Positions 8,394 to 16,197 are shown, counted from the stretch's first letter. The stretch: 64,000 nucleotides of DNA from Mesorhizobium silamurunense (GCF_014843825.1 NZ_JHQR01000063.1:25913-89912), one strand, 5' to 3'. The notes: a model not told the origin generated them from the letters alone. A program made the numbers and translations.

Positions 8394-8455
8394 GGTTTTG
8401 ACTGGCGCGCGGGCTGTCGTGGCTCGCGCGCTTTCATTTGCGAGATCAATGGGAC

Positions 8456-8833
8456 ATGCTTGACAATTTTCAGAACGAGATTCTGTTTGCCGCGCGCTTG
8501 CTGCTTGGCGGCGCCTTCGTCTTTGCTGGCCTGCGCAACATCCAGAACACGAACCTGCTCATCCCGATGATGGCGGCTCGCGGCGTGCCGCAGGCGGGCC
8601 CGGCATTGTGGCTGGGCATCGTCCTGCAAGTCGCCGCCGGGCTGCTGGTGATTGGCGGCTTATGGACGGCGCTGGCGGCAGCCTGCCTGATTCTGTTCCT
8701 CATCGTCGCAACACCGATGTTCCATAATTTCTGGGACCATCAAGGTCCGGACCGCGCGTCTCGTATCAATGGCTTCGTCGGCAATGTTGCCTTGGCCGGC
8801 GGGTTCCTGGCGCTGATCGCGCACTATGCCTGA
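8456..8833 (+). CDS. DoxX family membrane protein
   Basis: 125 residues from ATG 8456 with four predicted membrane segments (ILFAARLLLGGAFVFAGLRN, ALWLGIVLQVAAGLLVIGGL, a third beginning LAAACLILFLIVATP, and a C-terminal one). It resembles the DoxX protein at 1578-1970 only at family level. It is the third gene of the Rrf2-AhpD-DoxX group, 62 bp after the AhpD-like stop. The ribosome site is weak. A TTG at 8438 would add six residues and is less likely. Confidence 0.8.
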   Translation: MLDNFQNEILFAARLLLGGAFVFAGLRNIQNTNLLIPMMAARGVPQAGPALWLGIVLQVAAGLLVIGGLWTALAAACLILFLIVATPMFHNFWDHQGPDRASRINGFVGNVALAGGFLALIAHYA

Positions 8834-8933
8834 TGGCCCACTAGCGGATTCCGCGCAATTGATGGCTCAGTGTTAATCGCTCCGTCGCGATCGTCCTGTA
8901 TTGGCAAATATAGGTTCGCCCCTTGGAGCGTTC

Positions 8934-9428
8934 ATGGAGCAGAGCTGGACCGCATTCTGGGCGCGCGTTTCGGAAGCCTTCCATCAGGCGCTGTTTCCGT
9001 TCCGCGCAATCGCGGAAGCCTTCGGCCGGCATCCAAATGACATGCAAATCTGGTGCTTCCTGTGCGGCGTCTTCTTCCTGGCGGTCGTCGGCGCGCAGAG
9101 CTACGGCGACATCATGCTCAGGCGGCGCGGCGCCGTTGCCAGCGGCAAGGTGGTGGGCATCGACAAGTCGGATGACGGCCCGGACACACCGATCATCGAA
9201 TTCGTCGACCGGCTGGGCAAGACCTGGCAGTTCAGTTCCTATTTGCCGGTCAACGGAACGACCGGGTCGATCGGCGCCGCGGTCGAAGTAATGTATGACC
9301 CTCTCCACCCGAAGCGGGCGCGCGAGGTGGGCCGCCCTCTCATGAAGACGGTCCACATGGTTGTCTGGTATGCGATCGTTGCCGGGCTGATGACGCTCGC
9401 CTTCTGGCCCGGCCTGATCTCCGACTGA
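8934..9428 (+). CDS. DUF3592-type membrane protein
   Basis: 164 residues with a membrane segment near residue 45 (IWCFLCGVFFLAVVGAQSYG), a soluble beta-rich middle (RRRGAVASGKVVGIDKSDDG, PIIEFVDRLGKTWQFSSYLP) and a second membrane segment at the C-terminus. The layout matches DUF3592 proteins, whose role is unknown. ATG 8934 has GGAG 6-9 nt upstream; the earlier TTG at 8901 has no ribosome site. It is convergent with the SDR gene that follows. Confidence 0.75.
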   Translation: MEQSWTAFWARVSEAFHQALFPFRAIAEAFGRHPNDMQIWCFLCGVFFLAVVGAQSYGDIMLRRRGAVASGKVVGIDKSDDGPDTPIIEFVDRLGKTWQFSSYLPVNGTTGSIGAAVEVMYDPLHPKRAREVGRPLMKTVHMVVWYAIVAGLMTLAFWPGLISD

Positions 9429-9432
9429 ACTA

Positions 9433-9452
9433 TTCGCCGCTCACGCGGCGAA
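9433..9452. terminator. Hairpin with the SDR stop codon in its loop
   Basis: TTCGCCGC and GCGGCGAA form a perfect 8-bp stem around the loop TCAC. The reverse-strand stop of the SDR gene (9441-9443) is in the loop, and the DUF3592 stop is 5 bp to the left. It probably serves both convergent genes. Confidence 0.55.
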
Positions 9453-10163
9453 GCGCAGCCCGCCGTCGCAGGTCAGTACCTGGCCGGTCATGAAGCTGTT
9501 GGAGACCAGGAAGGCTATTGCCGCTGCGACATCCTCGGCGCGGCCGATGCGACCGACCGGCGTCTTGCCGGCATATTCGGCAAAGACCGCCTGTCGCTGC
9601 TCGCCCGGCAAAAAGTCCCACCAGGGCGTGTCGATGACGCCCGGCGCCACAACATTGACGCGCAGCGGCTTCAACTCGACCGCGAGGATCGGCGCGACGG
9701 TCAAAAGCATGCCGTTGATGGCGCCGATGCCGGCAACGCCGGGCACCGCGAGCTGCGCCGAGACGGCCGAAATGAAGGTGACCGATCCCGCCCTGTTCAA
9801 GGTCGGGAGAGCAGCCTGCAGACAGGACAGCTGCGGCCGGATTTTTTCGTCGACGCCGCTGCCGATGTCGGCAAGGTCGAGGGTCGCGAACGGCCCAAGT
9901 CCCTTGCCGCCACTCGCAGCGAGAACGAGATGATCGAACCGGCCGAGACCGTCGAAGAAATGCCGGACCTCATCCGGCTTGGTCGCATCAAAAGCAGCCT
10001 TGCCGACAGTGCCGCCAAGGCTCTTCCAGGCGCTCTTCAGCTTCTCCTCGTTGCGGCCGGTAATCGTCACTTTCATCGTGGGGCTGACCAGCCGTTTGGC
10101 CGTGGCAAGGCCGATGCCGGACGAGCCGCCGATGATCACGCAATGTTCGATAGTCCCATTCAT
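9441..10163 (-). CDS. Short-chain dehydrogenase/reductase with degenerate active site
   Basis: 240 residues with an intact NAD(P)-binding start (CVIIGGSSGIGLATAKRL) and the SDR core strands (LVLAASGG, SVTFISAVSAQ, RVNVVAPGVIDTPW). The usual Tyr-x3-Lys position reads PGVAGIGAINGML, which puts Ile and Asn where the catalytic Tyr and Lys should be. The serine is present. It may be an atypical reductase or a non-catalytic binder. The start overlaps the stop of the upstream SDR gene (ATGA on the reverse strand), so the two form an operon. Confidence 0.82.
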   Translation of the reverse strand: MNGTIEHCVIIGGSSGIGLATAKRLVSPTMKVTITGRNEEKLKSAWKSLGGTVGKAAFDATKPDEVRHFFDGLGRFDHLVLAASGGKGLGPFATLDLADIGSGVDEKIRPQLSCLQAALPTLNRAGSVTFISAVSAQLAVPGVAGIGAINGMLLTVAPILAVELKPLRVNVVAPGVIDTPWWDFLPGEQRQAVFAEYAGKTPVGRIGRAEDVAAAIAFLVSNSFMTGQVLTCDGGLRFAA

Positions 10164-11005
10164 GAATGCTGTTCCCTGGATGTCGTAGAAGATTGTCCGG
10201 TCAGTTCGAGGCTGAGGTCCCGCAACCGGCGGCGGGCCTTTTCGTCATAGGCCTGGGCATCCGCGCGCGATTCCCGCTGGCCGTCGAAATAGAAGCCGCT
10301 ACGTCCCTCAAGCGCCGGCGATGCGGCGAGGTTGAGGATGGCATCGGCACCAGTCTCGACCGAACTCCACGGCGTGACGCCCGCCTGCCGGACCATGGTG
10401 GTGTCCATGTAGCTTGCCGGGTGTAGCGCATTGACGGTGACGCCGGTGCCTTTGAGCCGTTCGGCCAGGTCGAGGGTGAACAGGATCTGCGCCAACTTGC
10501 TCTGGCAATAGGCGCGCACGCCGCTATAGCCGCGGGTCAGCATGACATCGTCGAAGTCGATCGCCTGCTGGCCGGCCGAGGCGACATTGACGATGCGCGC
10601 CGGTGCGCTTGCCTTGAGCAACGGCAGCAGTTCCGACGTCAGCAGGAAGCCGGCGAGATAGTTGACGGCGAAGCGCAGCTCATAGCCGTCGGCGCTCACC
10701 TGCCGCCTTGCGCTTTCGCCGCCGGTGCCGACGCCGGCATTGTTGATCAAAATGTCGAGCCGGCCGGTCCTGGCGCGCACGGCTTCGGCAAGGCGGCGCA
10801 CCTCCGCAAGCGATGCGAGGTCCGCGGCGAGAAATTCCGCCTTGCCACCCTTTGCCTCGATGGCGGCCACCACATCCTCGCCCCGGCCTTCGTCGCGGCC
10901 ATGCACCAACACGTGGGCGCCGGCGCTCCCGAGCCTTTCGGCGATCACGCGGCCGACGCCGTCCGTCGAGCCGGTGACGAGCACTGTCTTGTTTTTGAGT
11001 TCCAT
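10160..11005 (-). CDS. Short-chain dehydrogenase/reductase
   Basis: 281 residues with a complete SDR signature: TVLVTGSTDGVGRVIAERL (cofactor motif), LDILINNAGVG (NNAG), IVNVASAG (Ser) and YCQSK (Tyr-x3-Lys). It is of the larger type related to retinol-dehydrogenase-like SDRs; the substrate is unknown. The start at 11005 has AAGGAGG 9 nt upstream; the longer reading to 11071 has none. It overlaps the next SDR gene by 4 bp and is divergent from the MmyB-like regulator at 11108, which probably controls the pair. Confidence 0.88.
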   Translation of the reverse strand: MELKNKTVLVTGSTDGVGRVIAERLGSAGAHVLVHGRDEGRGEDVVAAIEAKGGKAEFLAADLASLAEVRRLAEAVRARTGRLDILINNAGVGTGGESARRQVSADGYELRFAVNYLAGFLLTSELLPLLKASAPARIVNVASAGQQAIDFDDVMLTRGYSGVRAYCQSKLAQILFTLDLAERLKGTGVTVNALHPASYMDTTMVRQAGVTPWSSVETGADAILNLAASPALEGRSGFYFDGQRESRADAQAYDEKARRRLRDLSLELTGQSSTTSREQHS

Positions 11006-11072
11006 GTTCAGAGCCTCCTTATGCTGCTCTGAACTCAAGATGGGGCACGGCGCGCGGCGCAAACAGTTCAAA

Positions 11073-11101
11073 CTTTATCCTGGTATCAGTACTGCTATAA
11101 T
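11073..11101 (+). promoter_or_regulatory. Promoter of the MmyB-like regulator, likely leaderless
   Basis: A consensus -10 hexamer TATAAT (11096-11101) lies only 6 nt before the ATG at 11108, so transcription should begin at or next to the start codon. A weak -35 (CTTTAT, 11073-11078) is 17 bp upstream. There is no Shine-Dalgarno. The short palindrome CAGTACTG (11087-11094) touches the -10 and could be an operator. Confidence 0.55.
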
Positions 11102-11107
11102 AACTTC

Positions 11108-11980
11108 ATGGATGCCGTGACCCAATCTCCCGAGGACAGCCGCCGCCACGAGCTTGGCGCCTTCCTGCGCTCGCGCCGTGAGCGACTGTCGCCTGCCGAC
11201 ATCGGTATCGCCACCGGCGCCAGGCGGCGTACCCCCGGGCTGAGGCGCGAGGAGGTGGCGATGATCGCCGGCGTCGGCACCACCTGGTACACCTGGCTCG
11301 AGCAGGGCAGGGACGTGCGGCCCTCGGTGGAAGTGCTGACCGCGCTATGCGAGGCGTTGCGCCTCGATGCCGTCGAGAAGCGGCATCTGTTCATCCTCGC
11401 CGGCCGGCAACAGCCGGAACGCCGCTCAGCCGCGCCCGAGAAGGTCGACGGGACGCTACTGCACATGCTGCAGAGCCTCGTCCTGCAGCCGGCCTATGTC
11501 GTTGGCCGGCGCTGGGATGTGCTGGCCTGGAACGATGCAGCGGTTGCCGTGTTCGGCGACTATGGCCTGCTGGAGGGCGATGCCCGCAACATCGTCCATC
11601 TGGTGTTCACCAGCCCGCACCACCGGCGGCTGCTGGTCGATTGGGAAGAACTCGCGCACGTGGTGCTCGCTTCGTTTCGCGCCGAGAGCGCGAAATATGT
11701 CGGCGATCCGGATTTCGAGCGGCTGATCGCGCTGATGATGCGCTCAAGCCCGGAGTTCCGGGATTGGTGGCCGAGGCGGGACGTGGCGCGAAGGCTGACG
11801 GGGGTGAAGCATGTCCGCCACCCGAGCGCCGGCGCGATGGCCTTCGAGCATATGAGCCTGTCGATCGACGACGGCTCGGATATGCGGCCGATCGTCTACA
11901 CGCCGTTGCCTGAGCAGAATTCGATCGCCAAGTTGGAGAAGCTGCTCGAAGCGCAGCCTGCCGAGCGGCGCAGCGCCTGA
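11108..11980 (+). CDS. Helix-turn-helix regulator with MmyB-like ligand domain
   Basis: 290 residues. The N-terminal XRE-type helix-turn-helix (about residues 10-85; RRTPGLRREEVAMIAGVGTTWYTWLEQGR is diagnostic in its TPGLRREE part) is followed by the MmyB ligand-binding domain (YVVGRRWDVLAWNDAAVAVFGDY, then HLVFTSPHHRRLLVDWEE). Such regulators often control an adjacent divergent dehydrogenase, and here two SDR genes lie divergently across 102 bp. The TATAAT six bases before the ATG and the lack of a ribosome site suggest a leaderless transcript. The ligand is unknown. Confidence 0.88.
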   Translation: MDAVTQSPEDSRRHELGAFLRSRRERLSPADIGIATGARRRTPGLRREEVAMIAGVGTTWYTWLEQGRDVRPSVEVLTALCEALRLDAVEKRHLFILAGRQQPERRSAAPEKVDGTLLHMLQSLVLQPAYVVGRRWDVLAWNDAAVAVFGDYGLLEGDARNIVHLVFTSPHHRRLLVDWEELAHVVLASFRAESAKYVGDPDFERLIALMMRSSPEFRDWWPRRDVARRLTGVKHVRHPSAGAMAFEHMSLSIDDGSDMRPIVYTPLPEQNSIAKLEKLLEAQPAERRSA

Positions 11981-11987
11981 TTGGATC

Positions 11988-12629
11988 TCAGCCTTTCGGT
12001 TTCAACCCGTCGAGGAACAACTGCTCGAGGAAGCGCGCGGCGTCCTCGAAGCGGCCTTCGCCGCCGCGATCGGGGCCGAGCACGGCGCGGACCTGGACAT
12101 CGAAATCGGCATAATGCTGTGTCGTCGCCCAGATCGAGAAGATCAGATGCCAGGGGTCGGTGCGGGCGATCTTGCCGGCGCGCATCCAGCCCTTGATGAC
12201 CGTGGCCTTCTCGTCGACCAGCGTCTTCAACTCGCCCTCCAGCATAGGCATGATGCGCGGCGCACCTTGCAGGATCTCATTGGCGAAGAGCCGGCTTTCG
12301 CGCGGAAAATCGCGCGCCATTTCGAGCTTGCGGCGGATATAGCTCTTGAGTTCGGTCATCGGGTCGCCGATGTCGTCGAGCTCGCGGAGCGGCGCCAGCC
12401 ATGTGTCCAGGAGCCGCTTCATCAACGTCTCGTGAATGTCTTCCTTGCGGCGGAAGTAATAGAGAAGGTTCGGCTTCGACATGCCGGCGGCTTCGGCGAT
12501 CTGGTCGATGGTCGAGCCGCGAAAGCCGTTAGTGGAGAAGACTTCGAGCGCGGCTTCCAGGATCAGCTCGCGCTTTTCCTGCTGGATGCGGGTGCGGCGG
12601 GGAGCTGAGCCTTCCATCGTGTCCGTCAT
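11988..12629 (-). CDS. rutR: TetR family repressor RutR
   Basis: 213 residues. TetR helix-turn-helix at the N-terminus (ILEAALEVFSTNGFRGSTIDQIAEAAGMSKPNLLYYFRRKEDIH) and a RutR-like ligand domain (LFANEILQGAPRIMPMLEGE, WHLIFSIWATTQHYADFD). In E. coli RutR binds uracil/thymine and controls pyrimidine use. Here it is divergent from the aminotransferase-hydrolase-hydA operon and 4.7 kb from preTA, which fits the same job. A RutR-type operator lies in the intergenic region at 12762-12779. A tandem TCTGGACCA repeat just upstream of its own start may allow autoregulation. Confidence 0.92.
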   Translation of the reverse strand: MTDTMEGSAPRRTRIQQEKRELILEAALEVFSTNGFRGSTIDQIAEAAGMSKPNLLYYFRRKEDIHETLMKRLLDTWLAPLRELDDIGDPMTELKSYIRRKLEMARDFPRESRLFANEILQGAPRIMPMLEGELKTLVDEKATVIKGWMRAGKIARTDPWHLIFSIWATTQHYADFDVQVRAVLGPDRGGEGRFEDAARFLEQLFLDGLKPKG

Positions 12630-12656
12630 CCTTGCCGGCCGCTGTTGCGCGGTCTT

Positions 12657-12678
12657 TCTGGACCAATCCTCTGGACCA
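12657..12678. promoter_or_regulatory. Tandem TCTGGACCA repeat upstream of rutR
   Basis: TCTGGACCA occurs at 12657-12665 and 12670-12678, 13 bp apart, 28-49 bp upstream of the rutR start. Each copy contains TGGACCA, one base from the RutR half-site TTGACCA. An autoregulatory role is only a suggestion. Confidence 0.3.
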
Positions 12679-12734
12679 GTTTTTCTCCGAGCCGTGGAGC
12701 GCGCTTTCGATGCCGCATTTCCGCTAGTAGTCCC

Positions 12735-12762
12735 TTGACCGCCGACAGGGCGGTGCTAACGT
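12735..12762 (+). promoter_or_regulatory. Promoter of the pyrimidine-catabolic operon
   Basis: TTGACC (-35, 12735-12740), a 16-bp spacer and TAACGT (-10-like, 12757-12762) read toward the aminotransferase gene. The RutR-like palindrome begins on the last base of this -10, so bound RutR would block initiation. The -10 is a poor match. Confidence 0.4.
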
Positions 12763-12779
12763 TTGTCCAACCGGTCAAA
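12762..12779. promoter_or_regulatory. Candidate RutR operator in the rutR/aminotransferase intergenic region
   Basis: TTTGTCCAACCGGTCAAA is an inverted repeat (TTTGNCC-N4-GGTCAAA). The inner 16 bases match TTGACCA-NN-TGGTCAA at 12 of 14 positions. It is 133 bp from rutR and 93 bp from the aminotransferase start. Confidence 0.65.
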
Positions 12780-12871
12780 ATTTTGCGTAGCACGAAAACG
12801 CAACGAAGACCAAGCCTTGGGAAGACCAAGCGTTAGCGCACCGAAACAGGTTACAAGGGGAAATCTTGGTC

Positions 12872-14200
12872 ATGTCCAACCGGCTGAAAGTCACGCCGAA
12901 CGATCTCAGCGCATTCTGGATGCCGTTCACGGCAAACCGGCAGTTCAAGCAGGCGCCGCGCATGTTCGTGTCCGCCAAGGACATGCACTACACGACGAGC
13001 GACGGCCGCAAGGTGCTCGACGGCACGGCCGGCCTGTGGTGCGTGAACGCCGGACACTGCCGGCCTAAGATCACCGAGGCGATCCAGCAGCAGGCAGCCG
13101 AGCTCGACTATGCGCCGGCCTTCCAGATGGGTCACCCGATCGTGTTCGAGCTGGCGAACCGCCTGGTCGATATCGCGCCCAAGGGCATGGACCATGTCTT
13201 CTTCACCAATTCCGGCTCGGAATCGGTCGAAACCGCGCTGAAGATGGCGATCGCCTATCACCGCGTCAGGGGTGAAGGCTCGCGCACCCGCCTGATCGGC
13301 CGCGAGCGTGGCTATCATGGCGTCAATTTCGGCGGCATCTCCGTCGGCGGCATCGTCAGCAACCGCAAGATGTTCGGCACGCTGCTCGGCGGCGTCGACC
13401 ATCTGCCGCACACCCACCTTCCGGAGAAGAACGCCTTCTCGAAGGGCGTGCCGGAGCATGGCGCGGAGCTGGCGAACGAGCTGGAACGCCTGGTTACGCT
13501 GCACGATGCCTCGACCATTGCTGCGGTCATCGTCGAGCCGGTCGCGGGCTCGACCGGAGTCATCCTGCCGCCGGAGGGCTATCTGCAGAAGCTTCGAGAA
13601 ATTTGCACCAAACACGGCATATTGTTGATCTTTGATGAAGTGATCACCGGCTTCGGCCGCCTCGGCGCGCCGTTCGCGGCGGATTATTTCGGCGTCGCTC
13701 CGGATATCATGACCACGGCCAAGGGCGTCTCCAACGGCGTCATCCCGATGGGCGCGGTGTTCGTCAAGAAGGAGATCCATGACGCCTTCATGACCGGCCC
13801 CGAGCACATGATCGAGTTCTTCCACGGCTACACCTATTCGGGCAACCCGATCGCCTGCGCCGCGGCCCTCGGCACGCTCGACACCTATAAGGAAGAAGGC
13901 CTGCTCACCCGTGGCGAGGAGCTGGCGCCTTATTGGGAAGACGCGCTGCACTCGCTGAAGGGCGAGCCGCATGTCATCGACATCCGCAATATCGGCCTGA
14001 TCGGCGCGATCGAGCTGGCGCCGATCGCCGGAAGCCCGACTAAGCGGGCCTTCTCGGCCTTCGTCAAGGCGTTCGAGCGTGGCGCGCTGATCCGCACCAC
14101 CGGCGACATTATCGCGCTGTCGCCGCCACTGATCATCACCAAGGGCCAGATCAACGAGCTGATCGACCATGTTCGGGATGTGTTGAGGTCGATAGATTGA
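12872..14200 (+). CDS. Omega-aminotransferase, probable beta-alanine:pyruvate transaminase
   Basis: 442 residues, a class III PLP aminotransferase. Visible are the phosphate-binding TNSGSESVETALKMA, the pyridine-nitrogen Asp in LIFDEVITGFGRLG (Asp255) and the Schiff-base Lys284 in TTAKGVSNGVIPMGA. Beta-alanine or 3-aminoisobutyrate, the last products of reductive uracil/thymine breakdown, are the expected amino donors, which would give malonate semialdehyde or its methyl homologue. That is inferred from the operon: the gene is divergent from rutR and leads to the carbamoyl-beta-alanine hydrolase and hydA. ATG 12872 is preceded by AGGGGA; the TTG two codons earlier is less likely. Confidence 0.9.
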   Translation: MSNRLKVTPNDLSAFWMPFTANRQFKQAPRMFVSAKDMHYTTSDGRKVLDGTAGLWCVNAGHCRPKITEAIQQQAAELDYAPAFQMGHPIVFELANRLVDIAPKGMDHVFFTNSGSESVETALKMAIAYHRVRGEGSRTRLIGRERGYHGVNFGGISVGGIVSNRKMFGTLLGGVDHLPHTHLPEKNAFSKGVPEHGAELANELERLVTLHDASTIAAVIVEPVAGSTGVILPPEGYLQKLREICTKHGILLIFDEVITGFGRLGAPFAADYFGVAPDIMTTAKGVSNGVIPMGAVFVKKEIHDAFMTGPEHMIEFFHGYTYSGNPIACAAALGTLDTYKEEGLLTRGEELAPYWEDALHSLKGEPHVIDIRNIGLIGAIELAPIAGSPTKRAFSAFVKAFERGALIRTTGDIIALSPPLIITKGQINELIDHVRDVLRSID

Positions 14201-14217
14201 GAGACCGGGCGCGGATA

Positions 14218-14265
14218 TCCCTCCCCCTTGAGGGGAGGGTGGCCGCGAAGCGGCCGGGTGGGGTC
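14218..14265. repeat. Class I DUF559-associated hairpin repeat, left copy
   Basis: A 48-bp GC-rich element of two adjacent hairpins: CCCTCCCC with GGGGAGGG around CTTGA, and GGCCGC with GCGGCC around GAA, ending in GGGTGGGGTC. An inverted copy lies at 14676-14725, and the pair encloses the first DUF559 gene. Confidence 0.85.
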
Positions 14266-14309
14266 CGCGGCGACGCGCGCCGACCTGATCTTTTGCGAGG
14301 TCGTTCCTG

Positions 14310-14735
14310 ATGCCTAGGACCCGCGTGAGTTTCGAAATGCGGCAAAAAGCGCGCGCGCTTCGAATTCACGCGACCAAAGGTGAAAACCTGCTTTGGTATG
14401 AACTGCGCGAATTGAAGGCTTCTGGTCTCAAGTTCCGCCGACAGTGCCCCATAGGGCCATACATCGTCGACTTTGCCTGTCTCGCAGTAAAGCTGATCGT
14501 TGAGATCGACGGCGATTTGCATGAGCATGACAAAGGCAAACGCCATGATGCTGTCCGCGACGCCTATTTGCGTTTACTCGGATACGACGTCTTTCGTGTC
14601 GATGAGCCCGATGTCATAAACAGTGCCTGGCACGTCGCGCAGGTGATCAAGGAAAAGGCCGCGCGTATGGCCGGCGACCCCACCCGACCGCTTCGCGGCC
14701 ACCCTCCCCTCGAGGGGGAGGGGGACGCCGCGTAA
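14310..14735 (+). CDS. DUF559 (Vsr-like) endonuclease-domain protein inside the catabolic operon
   Basis: 141 residues from ATG 14310. The conserved core (LLWYELRELKASGLKFRRQ, PIGPYIVDFACLAVKLIVEI, DGDLHEHD, LGYDVFRV) has the Asp and Glu-x-Asp pattern of the Vsr-like PD-(D/E)xK nuclease fold; activity is not known for the family in general. The last 18 or so codons (from about RPLRGHPP) are read straight through the right-hand hairpin repeat, so the C-terminus is repeat-encoded. It sits between two inverted repeats of its own class and 15 bp before the next operon gene, in the operon's direction. A mobile nuclease-plus-repeat unit is inferred. Confidence 0.85.
   Translation: MPRTRVSFEMRQKARALRIHATKGENLLWYELRELKASGLKFRRQCPIGPYIVDFACLAVKLIVEIDGDLHEHDKGKRHDAVRDAYLRLLGYDVFRVDEPDVINSAWHVAQVIKEKAARMAGDPTRPLRGHPPLEGEGDAA
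14676..14725. repeat. Class I DUF559-associated hairpin repeat, right inverted copy
   Basis: Reverse complement of the copy at 14218-14265 over about 48 aligned positions, with two substitutions and a two-base length difference in the C-run. It overlaps the 3' end of the DUF559 coding sequence. Confidence 0.85.
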
Positions 14736-14750
14736 ATGAGAGGACTTTGA

Positions 14751-16001
14751 ATGACCGCCCCCGGCGAGAATCTGCGTATCAATTCAGACCGTTTGTGGGA
14801 CTCCTTGATGGAGATGGCGAAGATCGGCCCCGGCATTGCCGGCGGCAACAATCGCCAGACGCTCACCGATTCCGACAGAGAAGGCCGCGAGCTCTTCAAA
14901 TCCTGGTGCGACGAGGCCGGGCTCACGATGGGCGTGGACCAGATGGGCACCATGTTCATGACGCGCGCCGGCACCGATCCGGACGCGCTGCCCGTCTATG
15001 TCGGCTCCCATCTCGACACCCAGCCGACAGGCGGCAAATATGACGGCGTGCTTGGCGTGCTCTCAGGGCTCGAGGTCGTGCGCTCGCTCAACGATCTCGG
15101 CATCAAGACCAAGCATCCGATCGTCGTCACCAACTGGACGAACGAGGAGGGCGCGCGCTTCGCCCCGGCCATGCTCGCTTCCGGCGTGTTCGCGGGCGTC
15201 CACACCCAGGACTACGCCTATGCCCGCAAGGATCTCGATGGCTTGACCTTCGGCGACGAGCTGAAGCGGATCGGCTGGGTCGGCGACGAGAAGGTCGGCG
15301 CGCGCAAGATGCAAGCCTATTTCGAATACCACATCGAGCAGGGACCGATCCTCGAAGCCGAGAACAAGCAGATCGGCGTGGTCACCCACTGCCAGGGCCT
15401 GTGGTGGCTGGAATTCACGCTGACCGGGAGGGAGGCGCATACCGGCTCGACGCCGATGAACATGCGCGTCAATGCAGGGCTGGCCATGGCGCGCATCCTG
15501 GAGATGGTGCAGACGGTCGCGATGCAGAACCAGCCCGGCGCCGTCGGCGGGGTCGGGCAGGTGAAGTTCTCGCCCAATTCGCGCAACGTTTTGCCGGGCA
15601 CGGTGATCTTCACCGTCGACATCCGTTCGCCCGATCAAGCCAAGCTCGACGGCATGCGCGCCCGCATCGAGAAGGAAGCGCCGAAGATCTGCGAGCCGCT
15701 CGGCGTCAAATGCTCGGTCGAGGCCGTTGGCCATTTCGATCCCGTGACCTTCGATCCGACGCTGGTCGGCCGTGTGCGCACGGCCGCCGAAAAGCTCGGC
15801 TACAGCCACATGAACCTCATTTCGGGCGCCGGCCACGACGCCTGCTGGGCGGCCAAGGTGGCGCCGGCGACCATGGTCATGTGCCCCTGCGTCGGCGGCC
15901 TCAGCCACAACGAGGCCGAGGACATCTCCAAGGAGTGGGCGGCGGCAGGCGCCGACGTGCTGTTCCACGCGGTGGTCGAGACAGCGGGGATTGTGGAGTG
16001 A
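14751..16001 (+). CDS. Zn-dependent amidohydrolase, probable N-carbamoyl-beta-alanine amidohydrolase
   Basis: 416 residues of the M20/HyuC-AllC-type family. Metal and catalytic residues are visible: His87 and Asp98 in GSHLDTQPTGGKYDG, Glu132-Glu133 in TNEEGARFAP, His194/Glu196 in EYHIEQGP, and a dimer-lid motif GREAHTGSTPMN. In this operon it would remove the carbamoyl group from N-carbamoyl-beta-alanine (third step), releasing CO2 and ammonia. The related allantoate or L-carbamoyl-amino-acid hydrolases look alike, so the substrate rests on context. GAGAGGA lies before ATG 14751. DUF559 genes flank it on both sides. Confidence 0.9.
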   Translation: MTAPGENLRINSDRLWDSLMEMAKIGPGIAGGNNRQTLTDSDREGRELFKSWCDEAGLTMGVDQMGTMFMTRAGTDPDALPVYVGSHLDTQPTGGKYDGVLGVLSGLEVVRSLNDLGIKTKHPIVVTNWTNEEGARFAPAMLASGVFAGVHTQDYAYARKDLDGLTFGDELKRIGWVGDEKVGARKMQAYFEYHIEQGPILEAENKQIGVVTHCQGLWWLEFTLTGREAHTGSTPMNMRVNAGLAMARILEMVQTVAMQNQPGAVGGVGQVKFSPNSRNVLPGTVIFTVDIRSPDQAKLDGMRARIEKEAPKICEPLGVKCSVEAVGHFDPVTFDPTLVGRVRTAAEKLGYSHMNLISGAGHDACWAAKVAPATMVMCPCVGGLSHNEAEDISKEWAAAGADVLFHAVVETAGIVE

Positions 16002-16013
16002 AGCGGCGGCGCT

Positions 16014-16055
16014 GTACCCCCACCCCTAACCCCTCCCCACAAGGGGGAGGGGGAC
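16014..16055. repeat. Class II DUF559-associated hairpin repeat, left copy
   Basis: A 42-bp element beginning GTACCCCCACCCC and carrying the same hairpin core as class I (CCCTCCCC, loop, GGGGGAGGG). Its inverted partner is at 16125-16165, about 70 bp away. It starts 13 bp after the amidohydrolase stop. Confidence 0.8.
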
Positions 16056-16124
16056 TGGCATCGCCGCCGCTTTCTCCGGTAGCGCAGCACTTTAATAGTG
16101 GGATGATGATAGCGCGGCGCCAAA

Positions 16125-16165
16125 CCTCCCTCCCCCTTGTGGGGAGGGATTGAGGGTGGGGGTAC
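16125..16165. repeat. Class II DUF559-associated hairpin repeat, right inverted copy
   Basis: Inverted relative to 16014-16055 with three mismatches over about 37 bp, ending GGGTGGGGGTAC. It shares the CCTCCCTCCCCCTTG core with class I but has different outer arms. It lies 32 bp before the second DUF559 start. Confidence 0.8.
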
Positions 16166-16197
16166 TCGCCTTGGCACCGACCGCGATCGACCCGACC

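Noticed and set aside
12851..14170. 439-codon reverse-strand ORF across the aminotransferase
   Set aside because: Same type of antisense shadow; no ribosome site or domain.
14310..14735. DUF559 genes as part of a restriction-modification system
   Set aside because: No methylase or restriction genes nearby; the association is with hairpin repeats.
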